Part shown: piece by piece, positions 13,601 through 26,303 of the stretch
Layout of the letters: the number at the start of each line of letters is the position of its first letter
Numbering within the stretch: position 1 is the first letter of the stretch
From: Struthio camelus
Lineage: Eukaryota > Chordata > Aves > Struthioniformes > Struthionidae
Reading direction: 5' to 3'
Length of the DNA: 64,000 bases
Assembly: GCF_040807025.1 (NCBI RefSeq)
Contig: NC_090954.1
Span: forward strand, 12,789,501-12,853,500
Notes under the pieces: generated by a model
The model's input: the letters and a program-made list of their open reading frames with translations, nothing else
Told to the model about the DNA's origin: nothing
Database searches by the model: none
Program-made: the position numbers and the translations under genes

Positions 13601-15247
13601 ATTTTTTCAGTTGTGTCACATCTCACCTCAGAAGAGGGCGTGTATGTTACCTTTGTGACACTTGGGGAAATAACGAAGAAGGAAATAAACTTGAATTTTC
13701 CAAAAACAAGGCAGGCACTTTGACTGTAGAATTCACTTTCCCCTTCTTTTTAGAGGCTTTGCATTTATCTCCCTGTAGAACAGGAACAAGTCCAGGATCT
13801 GAAATATTTGGGAGAGATGTATTAGGCAAACATTGCCTATTTGTGAGATGGGCTACCTCTTTCCCAGTCACTTCTAATTCAGAGATTACTATTTAGCCTT
13901 GCTATATTTAAATATTATATGTTAGCTTGTGGAATAAAAGAACCACAACTAACGGGCATATTGCAGACCATACTGTTTAAGTGGCTGGTTGTATTTGGAT
14001 TATTATACAATATGATCCCTGTGTGACCTGAACTGTAGTTTATCCAGTCTAGCTTTTACAATGAAAACAATAACCTGAGTCATACCAGCTCCCAGTCCTG
14101 TGGTCACAGCAGAAGAAGGTCAATGTTTATTTTCTTCAAATGGAACAATTAAAACCTACCCCAAAGAGGTTAATTGCTGTATTTGAGGAGAGCTTAACGC
14201 ACTGAAAATAGAATGAGTCTAAGTGGAGTGAAAGGCCATTGAAATGCATTTAAACAATTCAAATGAAGTGGAGTTCAAAAATTTCTAGGAAAGCCTTGAT
14301 TTTTCTGTAGCATATGGGATGTAAATTCATAGGAAGAGCCCTCTGTTGTCAAGTGAAGGTAATTTGATTGTGCAGTCACTTCAGAGCAACCATCCTCAAT
14401 AAATAAATCTACTGATATCCTGTGACATGAATATGAAATAATGTATGTGTTGAAGCAGGAATAAAACAACTTCTAAAACCCTTAAAAATCTCATTTCCCT
14501 CCAGTAATTATTGGATGTTACATGAAGGTAAAAAGCTCCTTGAATAAAAGATCCAGCACTGCAAATCATTCCAATTTGTCATGCATGCTAATAGAATCCT
14601 TTATAAAAAGTTATTATGAAATACAGCAGAACTGCAGATGACCCACCTTGAATTAAAATAAATCACCGAACCAAATTTTTATTTCTTATAACAACTTGGA
14701 TGATAAACTAAGACGATTCATCTTTAACTATGGAATTGAAATGCTATCTTAAATGAATTTGAGTAATGTAGCTTGATGACCTCACTAATGGCTTTTCAGG
14801 AGCATGCAAAAGAATGATTTTTCCCTCATAAAACTAATAATCCTAGAAAACTGTGATATTCCATCCAAAAGGGATATCTCTAGGAAAAGCACAATTAATG
14901 AAAGCTGGAGTCCAACTGATCTATGTCCTTTGTCCTCTGACTTCCCATTTATAACATAGTAACCCTAACTCTCCCCATGAATCCTGCCATGAACAATCTT
15001 TGCTGGGCCAGCTGCATACGGGAGCTCTGTCTAAGCTCATGGGTCTGCAGACCATGTGTTGACTGGCCCGTTGGCTGCTGCCTCTGTCTCTCAAAATGGA
15101 CAAAAAAACGCTCTCTGCTTTTTCCTTTAGTGGGACTGATAACTTGACTTTCTTCTGTTCACCTACTAATTCTCTTAAACAAGTGAAAACTTGATTATCT
15201 TTCGAGACTTTGAAATGTGATTGAAATCAATGAATTCAAATTTATTT

Positions 15248-15265
15248 GGGGGGGGGGGGGGGGGG
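15248..15265 (+). repeat. Poly-G homopolymer (18 G)
   Basis: A run of 18 G followed by tgtgtgtgg. Long G runs are prone to assembly and sequencing length error and could fold as a G-quadruplex. Confidence 0.95.
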
Positions 15266-18200
15266 TGTGTGGAAGAGTCCGTCACTGTGAGCAAATGAGC
15301 TTCATTTCCTTGAGGAAACGAGGCTAAAACATGAAACTATATCATTATTCTATCTGTTAATGGCTTTCAAATACTAGAGTACTGATACTTGTCTCAATTT
15401 TCCTCTCTAGTCCTCCAATGGTAGTAAAAATGAGGATGCCCTCAGGATGGTTGCCTGGAACGATCCTGCTGGGCTCAGTCTGTGACATCTCTCCCTGCAC
15501 ACTCCTCTGTGCTGGCAGGCTGGGACAGGTGCTCCAGCAATCCTTCCTCCCTGAGCAGCATCCGTGTGCTCTTTCATCTATCACAGCTGAACAGAAGTTT
15601 ATGTTCCTCGCAAACCTTGGCATCCTAAAGGAGGAAAAGGAAGCAATGTGTGCATCTCTCCCAGTGAAATTCTGGGCAGTCTGAGAAAGCATGTTGCTAA
15701 ACCTGTCTTAACTTTTGCTTTCTAGAACATCAAAATGCAAAAATGTTTTGCATATACTTACATATCAGGTAATGGAAAGATTTGTAAATACAGCCACGTC
15801 TGGGTACCAACAGCCAGGACAAATGTCCTGGAATAAACAGGGACCAAATCTATGTATCAGGGAGCCACTAAGTCAGGGAGGAAGGATGTGGGTTTATCTC
15901 AGCCTGAGCCTGTGTTGCTCCCTTTGCTGCTTGTGGAAGGTTAAAAAAAGATCAGCCTGGTCTCCTCATCACAATCTTCTCCCAGTTCTCTTTCTACTCT
16001 GCATGTGGCAGTGAGTGAAGCTTCTTGATCCTTTTTGTGGGGAAGATGGTGGTCTTCCTGTGCCCTCCCAGCTGAGGAGGGAGTGGGTGGACCCTGGAGG
16101 TAGCAGCATGCCACCTTTCTGTCTCTTCCCTTACAGACTTACTTTCAGGAGGAGGACTTAGGTGAGCAAGTCCTACTTGTCCCCAGCATAATTCTGACCC
16201 AGGTGACAAGTTAAGTAATTCCCACTTTAGATGCTTTGCTCCACTCATAAAGCTTACTGATAACCTACGAAAACATCCCACTAAAAGGGCCACTGCAGGG
16301 ACTGGGCTTTTCGTCTGGCAACTGGGAGGAGGCACCCAGGTGAAAGGGATAGCAGAACCACTTCCCAAGCACTCTGCAACTGCCCATAGCCATGGTGGCT
16401 TCAGGTAAACAAAATCATGAATAATTCAATATCTTTTACCTTGCTGCGATGAAACAGTCATTTACTGAGTCTCCCTTGCTTAGAAATGACTTGGAGCCAC
16501 TAAGCTGTCAAGCAATATTCAATTGAAGAAGGGATTTGGGGGATTAGCACTGGCCAGATCAATACTGTCATATTTAAACAGTATCTGAAGATATTGTTTG
16601 ATGGCACAGGCTGCCAATTTGGGAAAATTATCTGCCTGTTAGAGTTCGGACTGTGTCCTCATATCATTTTATGATGTTTCCCCATGGTCTGGCCCTTTGA
16701 GGAAAAAAAATTAATTATTCTGGAAGCTTGTTTATGATGGTTTTCTCACAGTCTGAATTCATAATGCTGAAATTCATTCCCAGAGATCTTATGAATGCTG
16801 TGGAGTTGGTCCCATAGACCCACCTATACAGAAAATCCAGAGAAGGCCAGTGTGCAGTTAACCTCCTTTTTCTCGGCCACCTCTCCTTTTCTGCTGCCAC
16901 TTCTAAAAAAGGTTAGAATACTCTTCTTCCCAGACTTGCAATCTTTATTTTTCTTCTTTTCCCTCTTCCTTGTCTCTGTAGTTAGGTGCAATTTTTGGAG
17001 GTGGAGGTTATGTTAAATAATATTTGTACTGAAAAATGGTATCCTTGGATAAAGTTTTGAAGTCACTTTATGCTGTTGGTCAAAAATTTACTTCAAAAGT
17101 GCACTGGGCATGTCACTTGGGCACATATTGAAAAAAGCACCAACATCCAGAATGTCACTCCTGGAACCCCCTGCTCCTTGTTTGGTGGAAAGATTCTGCA
17201 GTAGCAAAGCAAATCTTGAGCAAACAGTATGTGCTGTAAGGTCGCTTGAGCCTCACATGTGCAGTAAAACCTTCATTCTTGGGAGACAACCACTATGGGC
17301 ATGTTCATGTCAATGTAGCTAGCCGGAGGCATCTGAAATGCTGCCCCGCATCCCCTGGTATATCCCGCTAGAAAAATCTACATGCTTGCCTAGTGGCCTC
17401 GGAGACTGCAAGTCACTCTGATACTGTGCTGATAACAGCTGTACTGAGAATTATGGGGACGTTTGAAATGAGCCCCATTTCCTTCTGATTGCACAAATGT
17501 GCTTTTTCACAAATGCCTCCCACAAAATGGCCCCATTTTGAAATACTGGATGATGAGCTGTCTGCTAAATGGCCCAAATAGCAGTTATGCCTCCTGCCAA
17601 GCAATTGAAAACTTTGAAACACATCCCACGAATGGTAGCAAAGCAGACACTGAGCTTTGGGTAAAAGAACATGGGCCTGAAGGAGCAGCCAGTTCCTCGT
17701 GCTAACCTGGCTTCTCATCCTGGTCTTCTTCATGCTACTTTTTTGAGACTATTGGACAGAGTCTCCTTCTGGAGACTATATCTCATCTACCCATTGCTCC
17801 TTCTTGCTGTTTAAGTGGTCATAAGGTGGTAGAATTGAAGTTGTGCCCCAAGAACTAAGTTTTCTCGTCAGAGCAGGAAAGAAATTCCACTATGTTCCAG
17901 ATAAAATGCAAAAAAACTTGATGAAGGTGAAACCATTGCATTGTTCCTTTTTTTCTACGTAGAAGGACATTCTCTTTTTTGGCATCAATTGGATTGGATT
18001 GGAAAGTAATATTTACAGTATTGGAGACCGTTAGCAATTCATATTTACAGTATTTACTCACACAGAGCAAGCAGAACTCTCTGTCCCCCAAGGTTATGAA
18101 GTGTACAGCCTCACACTGGGTAGCTCATTCAGAGAAACTGATATCTGAGAAATGGGATTTCCCATGCCTTAGTTTTATTATTACAGGAAGATTATCTCTT

Positions 18201-18551
18201 GTTTATCATACTGTCTCCACCAGAGGGAGAAATTCACTGAGCAGTAATGGTCCTTATTTCTAGGATTATGTGTGATTGTAGCACTGTTGTTCAGAGTATT
18301 TGCTGCAGTAAGGAACTATTAGCTTTTGAGGCAAAGTCCATGCAAAGATTTAATGTGAGGAGCTCTCACATTACATTTCCTTTGAGGCTTTTTGTTTGCA
18401 TAGGGCATTTATTGATTAAGCTGATAGCGTCTACCAATGCAGGCAGACTCATGGTGCCTCTCGGCTGTGACCCTGTTTCTGTCAGTGCTCTGTATGTGCT
18501 CCACAAATATTTTTCTTTTTTTTCCCAGAAAATTCAGGAGAGCCTTTACTT

Positions 18552-18570
18552 AAAAAAAAAAAAAAAAAAA
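18552..18570. repeat. Poly-A homopolymer (19 A)
   Basis: Nineteen A after tttact; the sequence before it shows no similarity to a gene that I recognise, so a processed pseudogene is not supported. Confidence 0.95.
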
Positions 18571-21500
18571 GCTGAAGAACCACTAAATTAGCTAATTCAG
18601 TCCCACAGCAGATTGGCTTTTTGCTACCAAACACGGATATTTGTTTTGTCTCTTCAGATCTCCAGCATGGCAATTCCACCCCCTTTCCAGGTGAACTGTC
18701 CCAGGGCTTGCTGTTCCCCCCATCGGGTAGTGCCTGATGTTATTAAACAGTGGCAGGAAGGGAAAAAAATGGTTGCTGTTTCTAGCTGAGCTTAAAGGTA
18801 TTAATTACTTCTATTTTTCTATCATGACAGAAGGTTGTTGCTGCCCTGTGGATAGGGCTGAATGTCTAATAGGTTTTTTTCTCCTCGATGACCACTTTCT
18901 GCTTGTTTTTAAATAATAACCTCAGTGCCCTTGTTCGAATTCAATCACCTTGCCATTAAGTATTAACAAACTACTTTGACTCTCAGCATGATGATCTGCA
19001 CTTCCAAGACATGTTGATAATAAATGTTACACGCATTCTTCTGTCAAAGATATTAAATCACAGAAGAAATCCGCACAAAAATAAGTGGGAGAGAGATATA
19101 TTCAGAAGGTGAAGAGAAGGTCAGCTCTGAGGGAAGAAGGGTTTGGAATATTAATTTTTAGCAATGATGTATCAGTATCTTTGGTCCTTGAGCTCCACTT
19201 TTTTAGGTGTCAAGAGAAATAAATTGATAATTCTAACCCCTGAGATTTATAGCACAATTTACACATATGCACATATATACATACACAAGTATGTCAGGCA
19301 AGGCTGATCGGATGGATATTGATCTTGGTATAGGTCTTTGTGAATGTATTTAATACATTTTGTATGTCAAGTGTTATTTGGTTCCTATTTGGCAACACCT
19401 GAAAGAAAGCAGCAGTGTAAATGTCAGACACACACTCAGGAACAAGATGGACAGGAATGGATGACTCCAGAGTGGTCAGACACTTCACTGCTACTGATTT
19501 CAGCAACAGAAACACAAGCAAAGGGTTGCAGAGACACAGGATGCAGGCAAAACTGCGGGACCCTTATACCCCCACAGTATTCCCTACATTTCCTCCCTAT
19601 CCTGCCAGGATGCTAGAAATCTTGTACTGAGACATGGAGGTTTGGACTCAAGTTCTGTTGGTAGGATCTTAGTAGGATTTCTATTTTTTGTCAGAAAATG
19701 AAAAAAATAGAAGACAAGGGAAATCAAGGCATGAGCAAGGAAAAAAGAGGTAGTAGGTACGTTTAGGGAGGCAAACGATAACAGAGATGTATAGGGTATA
19801 CACATGAAAGTCAAAGCAAGATGTAATGACATTCTTTTCACAAGGGTATGACTCCGTGAGAAAGGTAGTTTCCCAGAATTATTTCTGGTTACATGTGGCT
19901 AGTGAAAAAGACAACTCTCTTCCCCTTCAGAACACACCTACAAAAGCAAGGGCGCATTTTGCCTTAATGCCACTATATCACAATAGTTTGATGCAACTAG
20001 CTTTCAAAGCAGATCAAGTTTGCTTACCTCAGATATTGTAAAAATGGGATTTTAATCTTTTCCTCTAAGTGATTCCCAGCTCCTCTTTTATCAGAAGATT
20101 TTTGTCTTCTGATACTTTAGGTGGTTAAGCCAGGACCATTTTCAAATGATTATCTCTATCTTCTTCTGCCGTTCATTTTCTCATACTTACATATTTATTG
20201 GTTTGGAGTGCATCTCCATGCTAGGAAATTTGTTAATAGCCTGTGCAGCACTCTTCATTCTAGTGACTCTTCTTGTCCGTTTTGCATTCCCGCTCCTAGT
20301 ATTTTGAGAACATAGTTAAGTTATTTAGGTTTATACATAAATGCAGTCCTGTCTGGTTTGGGGTTAGCTTTTGTTGTCATTGCTGTAACAAGGAGGTAAA
20401 TATAATCACTCAAAAAAAGTAGTTGTCACTGAGTTCAGAGAAAAAGCTGAATAACCAGCTCCTGGGTATAGATAGAGGCAAAAAGAAGCCAGAGTCAGTT
20501 CTGCAAAAGCTCATTTTTTTATCACTTCCATTTTGCTGCAAGGCTTTCTGTGGGCATCTCTTTTTCCTTCTAGAAACCCAGATCCTGCACAATGCATACA
20601 AAAGGCATGATCCAAAAAGGGTCTTAAACATGACCCTGATTTCAACATGAGCAAGCATCTTGAAATATGCAAATAATTCCTGAATTGGGTTTCCATTTCC
20701 CTACTGCATTCAAGCTGTGATGATGATTACTGTTTTTAAAATGGGAACAGCTGGGCTGAAAACTATATAGATACCAGATATTAACACAATATTTCATTGC
20801 TTGAGCTACATTTCCAAAAAAAATTACTGAGATTTATTTTTCTAAATATATAATAAAACTTTAAGACATATAAGGCTTCGTTTTGATTTATGTATAAATC
20901 AGGTGTAAATTAGATGACATCATTGCTTTTTTAATCGTTTTAAACACTCAGATTTTTATCTTTGCAGGAATGTTCACTTTTTCCCTTTTTAAGTTGCAGC
21001 AGTTACATTACTGAAGGTATGTTTCTGAACTATCACACTCTATCAACAACATTAGGAGAGCATTTTTATCCATAGCTCAGTTAGTCATTTCAAAATTATG
21101 CCAAACAATCCCATTTTTGTCATTATATAATCACATGCGGTTCTTAAAAGTTCCCCTTTATACTTCAGGGCATTTTCAGCATACTAGGGAAACAAATTAC
21201 ACAATCTAGGGAAGCAAAGAGGCAGCTGGGAACCATAAACATTGCGTTCTTATAGTAGCTGAATTACTGACCCATTTTCAAGCCCTAGGCAAGTCATAGA
21301 AGTTTTTACATTTCATTTGTCATTATTAATGGTCCTTCTTTGTCATATAAGGGAGCAAAAAGGAGCAAAATTGTTTTTACTTGCTCTCTGGAAAATATTG
21401 AAAGCTCTCTCTGTTTTCTGTGTTTGCTTATGCTTGGTGGGCATGTATCCTTACCAGTATTTCACTGAATATTAGCTAGCCTCTGAAACAAATTTCAAAT

Positions 21501-24500
21501 CTTGGTAAGAAATGGCTTCTCTACCGCTTTAATACTTGAGGGTCAGTTTTTACTTAAAACAAAGACTATTTGAATATTACCCTGAGAAAACCCAGAGCAT
21601 GTGTGAGTGAAAACTGGCCTATGGGTAGGTGCTCGCTCAGCGTGATGGGAAATTCAGCACACGTTCAAACCTCTGCTCTTAACAGCTCCGGCCCAGACAG
21701 CCGAATCTGTTCACCGCAGAAATACTTTAAGTGACAGACATTGGCTACTATGGAATTAATGTAAAAACCTCTCCTAATAGAGCTAATCTGTTTTATAGGA
21801 ATAATTGCAATGATACAGGAATAGGGGCTTGAACCTGATCGCACACATGCTAGGGTAAGAGACCCAGAGCAGTGGGCGGTTGACTAGTCTTGGAGGGGAA
21901 CAGAGTCCTCTTATGCACCCCCCAGAAACCCACCCTGAAACTGAGAAATCTTTGCCTAGGAAGTGTTCAGTCAAAGTGAGCACATTCCTATGAAAGGTTT
22001 TGAGTTCAAGGACTTGAAGTTTTCTCTCTTTCTATTGAAAAAAATACCTGATAAAATCTAATGCACTTCCCCTCCCCTCCCTTTCCCTTCTTTGGGAGTC
22101 TGTGCTATGATGCTCCCAGTTACTACATATACAGAACTGCAAAATCATTGCAAAAGTTTCAGCCAGGATCCCACTGAGCTGGAAAATTACAATAAGGAGA
22201 AAAGTATTCATATTTACCTGCTGTCAAGCAGCATAAAGGAGTACTGCTTTTCTTTCCTGCGCCGAATAGGGTTTAAGACTGCAATTTCAAGTGGTAGATA
22301 TGGTGAGCTCCTCGAGAACTGTGCTTAAAATGCTATTCTTAAAGTCCTCCACATTGATTAGTTATATTCAATGAAAGCTGGGTAAATAAATCCCCAGAAA
22401 ATTTCAGACATGACATCTTCTCATGCACTTAAAAATGCAGTGGAAATGCAGACAGTAAATAAGAGGCGTTGATTTGCTTTCAGACAACACCAGTACCATT
22501 ATCTTTTTAGAGTAATACAGAAGCTTTAAAAACAAGTGTCAGAAGCGTAGGATGTAGTTTTGTCTTTCTAAATATAGACTACTATTGCTAGCAGTACTGG
22601 TCAAGTTATATTAATTTATTTAAAGATTCAGTTTATGTTTAGGACAAAGATAAATCACACAAAAGGAAGAAGTTTCCATAAATATAGTTTCGTAGCTATC
22701 CTTTACACACAGGGTCTATATACACACATGTAAGTGGACACATAGACAAACCTAATAGGTCCCTAGTTTATCTTGTTAACCGTTTATCTAGTCTAACAGG
22801 TTCTCTTTAAATCAATCCCTGCCTTTTCTGCCCTCTGCTCTGTGCATAATTAAGGCCTTGGCTCTGAGCTTGCCTGTTTTGCAGGAAAATGAGTGTCTGA
22901 TGCTGTGCCCCTTAAAAACTTGTCTACTCTCAATGTTAATGTGATCCTGCTTACCTAAAGTCTCTGGGTCCTATCTGTGAAGGTAACTGCGTAAGTTTTC
23001 AGGCGCCAGATACCCACATCATCTATCTGAGTAAAAGAAAAATGGTTGTTATTAGATTTTGTCAGAATTTTGGGCTCCCTGGAAACTCTAATACTTGCAG
23101 TATTAGACTTGTTTTCTTTCTGAATTAGAAGGAAGAGCTGAAATTTTGAAATCTCCGACTCAGTGAAAAATATCTAAGAATTATATCGGTTTTTATTAGA
23201 GAATATTCTTTTCTATATATTAGGAACATTATTCCAGGCTATCACCAGGATATTGAAAACAGCTATTCCCTAGGTGCTACTTTCAGTGCTTCTCTTGTCT
23301 TGATCAAATGAGAATCACTCTGAAGGACTTCATATTACTTTTCTAGTTCAATCTCTATTCAGTAGTAACTGTACTTAAAAATTATTCTGAAAGATAATGG
23401 GATATATAAATGTAATGTTATATTAGGCTGTATTTCGCAGTGTAACTTGACATATTCTTACAAAGCCTATCACGCAGTATTTACGACAGACCTCAAAATA
23501 ATAGAGAAATATTCAAACTAACATACATGAAAAGGCACAAGAATATTTTGAAATTAAAACACTTATTTTGACATTTCCAAAACAGCCCACATATTACTTT
23601 GAGAAGTTTTGGCAGGTAGGGAGGGATTTCATCAAAATCAATAGAAGCAAGTGAGACACAAAACCCCCTGACTTTCATCAAAACATATTTTCCCAGTAGA
23701 TATCTGTTTTAACTACAAGTTTCTAACTAAAACAGACTTCTACCAAGAATTTCATTACTTTAACTCCTTTACATCCATTTGTGAGCAGGCAGGACCAACT
23801 ATTTAGCAGGAATTTTCCAAGGAGAGGATCAGGAACAGAGTCTGTAAGGTGGCAGGAAGGTTTGGCAAGAAATAGCAGAGGAACGCAAAGAGCATAGAAG
23901 CATATTTAATTTTTCTTGTCTTTAGAGTCCACTTTTTATGTCGTTTTATAGTTCACCTCAGATCTCAGAAGTCTAGCTGCCAAAAAAACACATATCAACA
24001 TCTTTTTTACTACATTAGATATATTACACCTATGAACATGGGAACTCCAGATATTTGCACATTTTCACACCTTCCTTTCATGTGTAGATGCAGTAAGAGG
24101 AAACCTTCCATAGCCTGTATTTCAAAAAGGCCAAGAACACTTTAAAAACGCCTACTTCAATATAAGTATGTATAATCTCTGAAGAATGAATCTTCAAATT
24201 AATGTTCTCAGTGTACAAAATGTGATGATGAAAAAATGTTTAAAATGTCATACAGCAGATTCAGATGGCCTTAAAGTACTCCAGGACTCTTAGCATTATT
24301 GTGACTGTCGTCAGAGAAAGACATAAAGTCTCACAAAGCTGAATCGATGTACCTGTCCTGGAAGGACTGAAGCAAAAATAGTATTTCTTTGGAGAAAGGC
24401 AAAAGAGCCCCATGACCTTCCTTCCATGGGCTTGCCCCAGCTGGCACTGCACAGGGCCAAATGTTAAAAAATTCAAAACACTAAGATTTTTGTAGAACTG

Positions 24501-25932
24501 TTTACTTTCTCTGCATCTTTTTCTGTAAACAGGGATAATAAAACTCTGGGAGAGAGGGACAATCTTGCTTTGCAAGACTAGATGATCTATATCGATAAAG
24601 CACTTGAGACTCTCATGGGAAATTTTATAGTGGTGCAAGGGAAGATGTGCTTGGGAAGATGAGCTTTTTCCCCACTGAGAAGAGTCTTTTTAACGCTATG
24701 AAACATCACCTATACTGCATTGCAGAATGCTTTTGAAAGATTCACAGGCAAATGCAAAGGCCTTGATTCTCACATCCTGAAGATAAATTCAGGGCCTGTA
24801 CACTTCATCCGAAAAGTAGCTACTTAGCACACAGCCAGAGTGTGAACCGTTCACTCACCACGGGAAATCTCATTCAGGTCTATGACTAGAGGTTTCTCAA
24901 AAGTAGCAGAGATGTGCAGATTACTGTCTTGTGTTCCAGTTTGATTCTTTTTCCAGCTAACAAGAGTGGATCTTCTTCCTCTTCACTACCTGACCATTAA
25001 GTATCTTGTAAAACTTGCACCTTCTCAAATATGAGCTTATTCTCTGGGTTTCTATTAGCTTGAAGGCACGTACAACGCTGTCAGCCTAACTGCTCATCTC
25101 TACAGTTCTAGGAACCCAATAAAACTATTAGTTAATGCGAGAGACACACAAAGTACTATCTGTACATCTTCCCTTTCAGTTCTTCTGTTTTGCATTACAT
25201 CACTTCTTGTCAGCATTTCAAAACATGGTAATTTTCAGCCAGAAGAAAGAGAATGTAGCATCTTCCAATGAAATGAAGGGCCACTAAGACGATTTGGAGG
25301 GTTTGGAAGCTGTGGGACTCCCCAGAGGTTTAAGAGACTTACCACCTGACACTGTAGCAATGCAAAGGCTATCTCCAAGGTTTCGAGCTAGTAGCCTGCA
25401 AACCTTCAGCTTTAATCCTGGAACTTTTAACAAGTCCTCATTTTTATGCCTCAAGCACAAGTCCTGAATGATTTCTGGAGCAGATTTATTACTGCCTGCA
25501 GACTCTCCAGTACCAGCTCGCTACGCATGGTATCCTCCAAGGAAATGTCAAGGTAGATTTAAGTAAAAAGTTCTCAGTGCTGTGAAAAATTGTGGTATAG
25601 TCTTTCTCTTCTGTTATTGGTAACATAATGTTAGGAACCAAGGTTCTGAACAGCCTTTAAGATTCTGAGTCTCATGAGTATCAGAGAGACTCAGGCTCCT
25701 AGATGCCTGATAAATCTGGGCTGTGGATACTGCTTCCTTTCTCTTCTGGGATGGTTGAATCATTTCAAATGGCAGAATAGAGAATAATGAATAACAATGT
25801 AGGACTAATCTGGTTTATACACAGTGTTATCTTGGAAATACCAATGGTAAAGAGCCGTTCTTCAAATATTAGTGGTAACAGAGTCCATGCAGGGTAGCTC
25901 TGGGAAAGGCAGACTAAAGCATAATAAAATAA

Positions 25933-26303
25933 AGCTGGTCGGGCAGTAGCTCTGCTGAAGAGGACTTGGGGGTCTTTGTAGATAGCAATCTGAACATGAG
26001 CCAGCAGCATGCCTGGCAGCAACAGCATCCCAGGCCGTATTAACAGGAGCATAAGTTGAAACAAGAGAAGATCAGACTGGATAAAAGGAGAAACTTTTTC
26101 ACCATGAAGACAGTCAAGCTGTGGAGTAAGTTGCCTGAATAGGTTGTGCAGTCCCCATTCTTGTGGGGTTTAACGACCCAGCTGGTTAAAGCCCTGAGCA
26201 ACTTCTGCTGACCCCGTAGCTGACCCTCCACTGAACAGGAGGTTGGACTGGAAACCTCCAGAGGTCCCTTTCAGGCTGCTTTAGTCTGTGACCCTACGAT
26301 TCT
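25933..26303 (+). mobile_element. CR1 LINE fragment, 5'-truncated and internally deleted, sense on +
   Basis: The left part (25965-26050; 'gaagaggacttgggggtc...', '...catgagccagcagcatgcc') matches the last part of the CR1 reverse-transcriptase ORF as found in birds. The right part (26055-26303) contains the CR1 3' region, with 'ataaaaggagaaactttttcacc', 'aggaggttggactgg', 'cagaggtccctttcag', and ends 'gaccctacgattct' like the CR1 terminal repeat. The usual several-hundred-base stretch between these parts is missing, so the copy has an internal deletion. It is dead: there is no intact ORF. Confidence 0.85.

Larger units (their letters stand above)
3197..25932. other. Intergenic DNA upstream of NMUR2, no gene seen
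   Basis: About 22.7 kb with no recognisable exon, RNA gene or transposon. It carries homopolymers (G10 at 3348, T8A16 at 4887, T17 at 10651, G18 at 15248, A19 at 18552) and an AT/TG simple repeat at 8219-8271. The longest open frame is at 5343-5927. A stretch at 14600-14830 reads like a conserved non-coding element (AT-rich, complex, no repeats), but this is an impression only. Confidence 0.6.

Noticed and set aside
13456-13896. 146-codon plus-strand frame
   Set aside because: Opens at GTG, overlaps a minus-strand frame, and shows no domain or signal peptide; consistent with chance.
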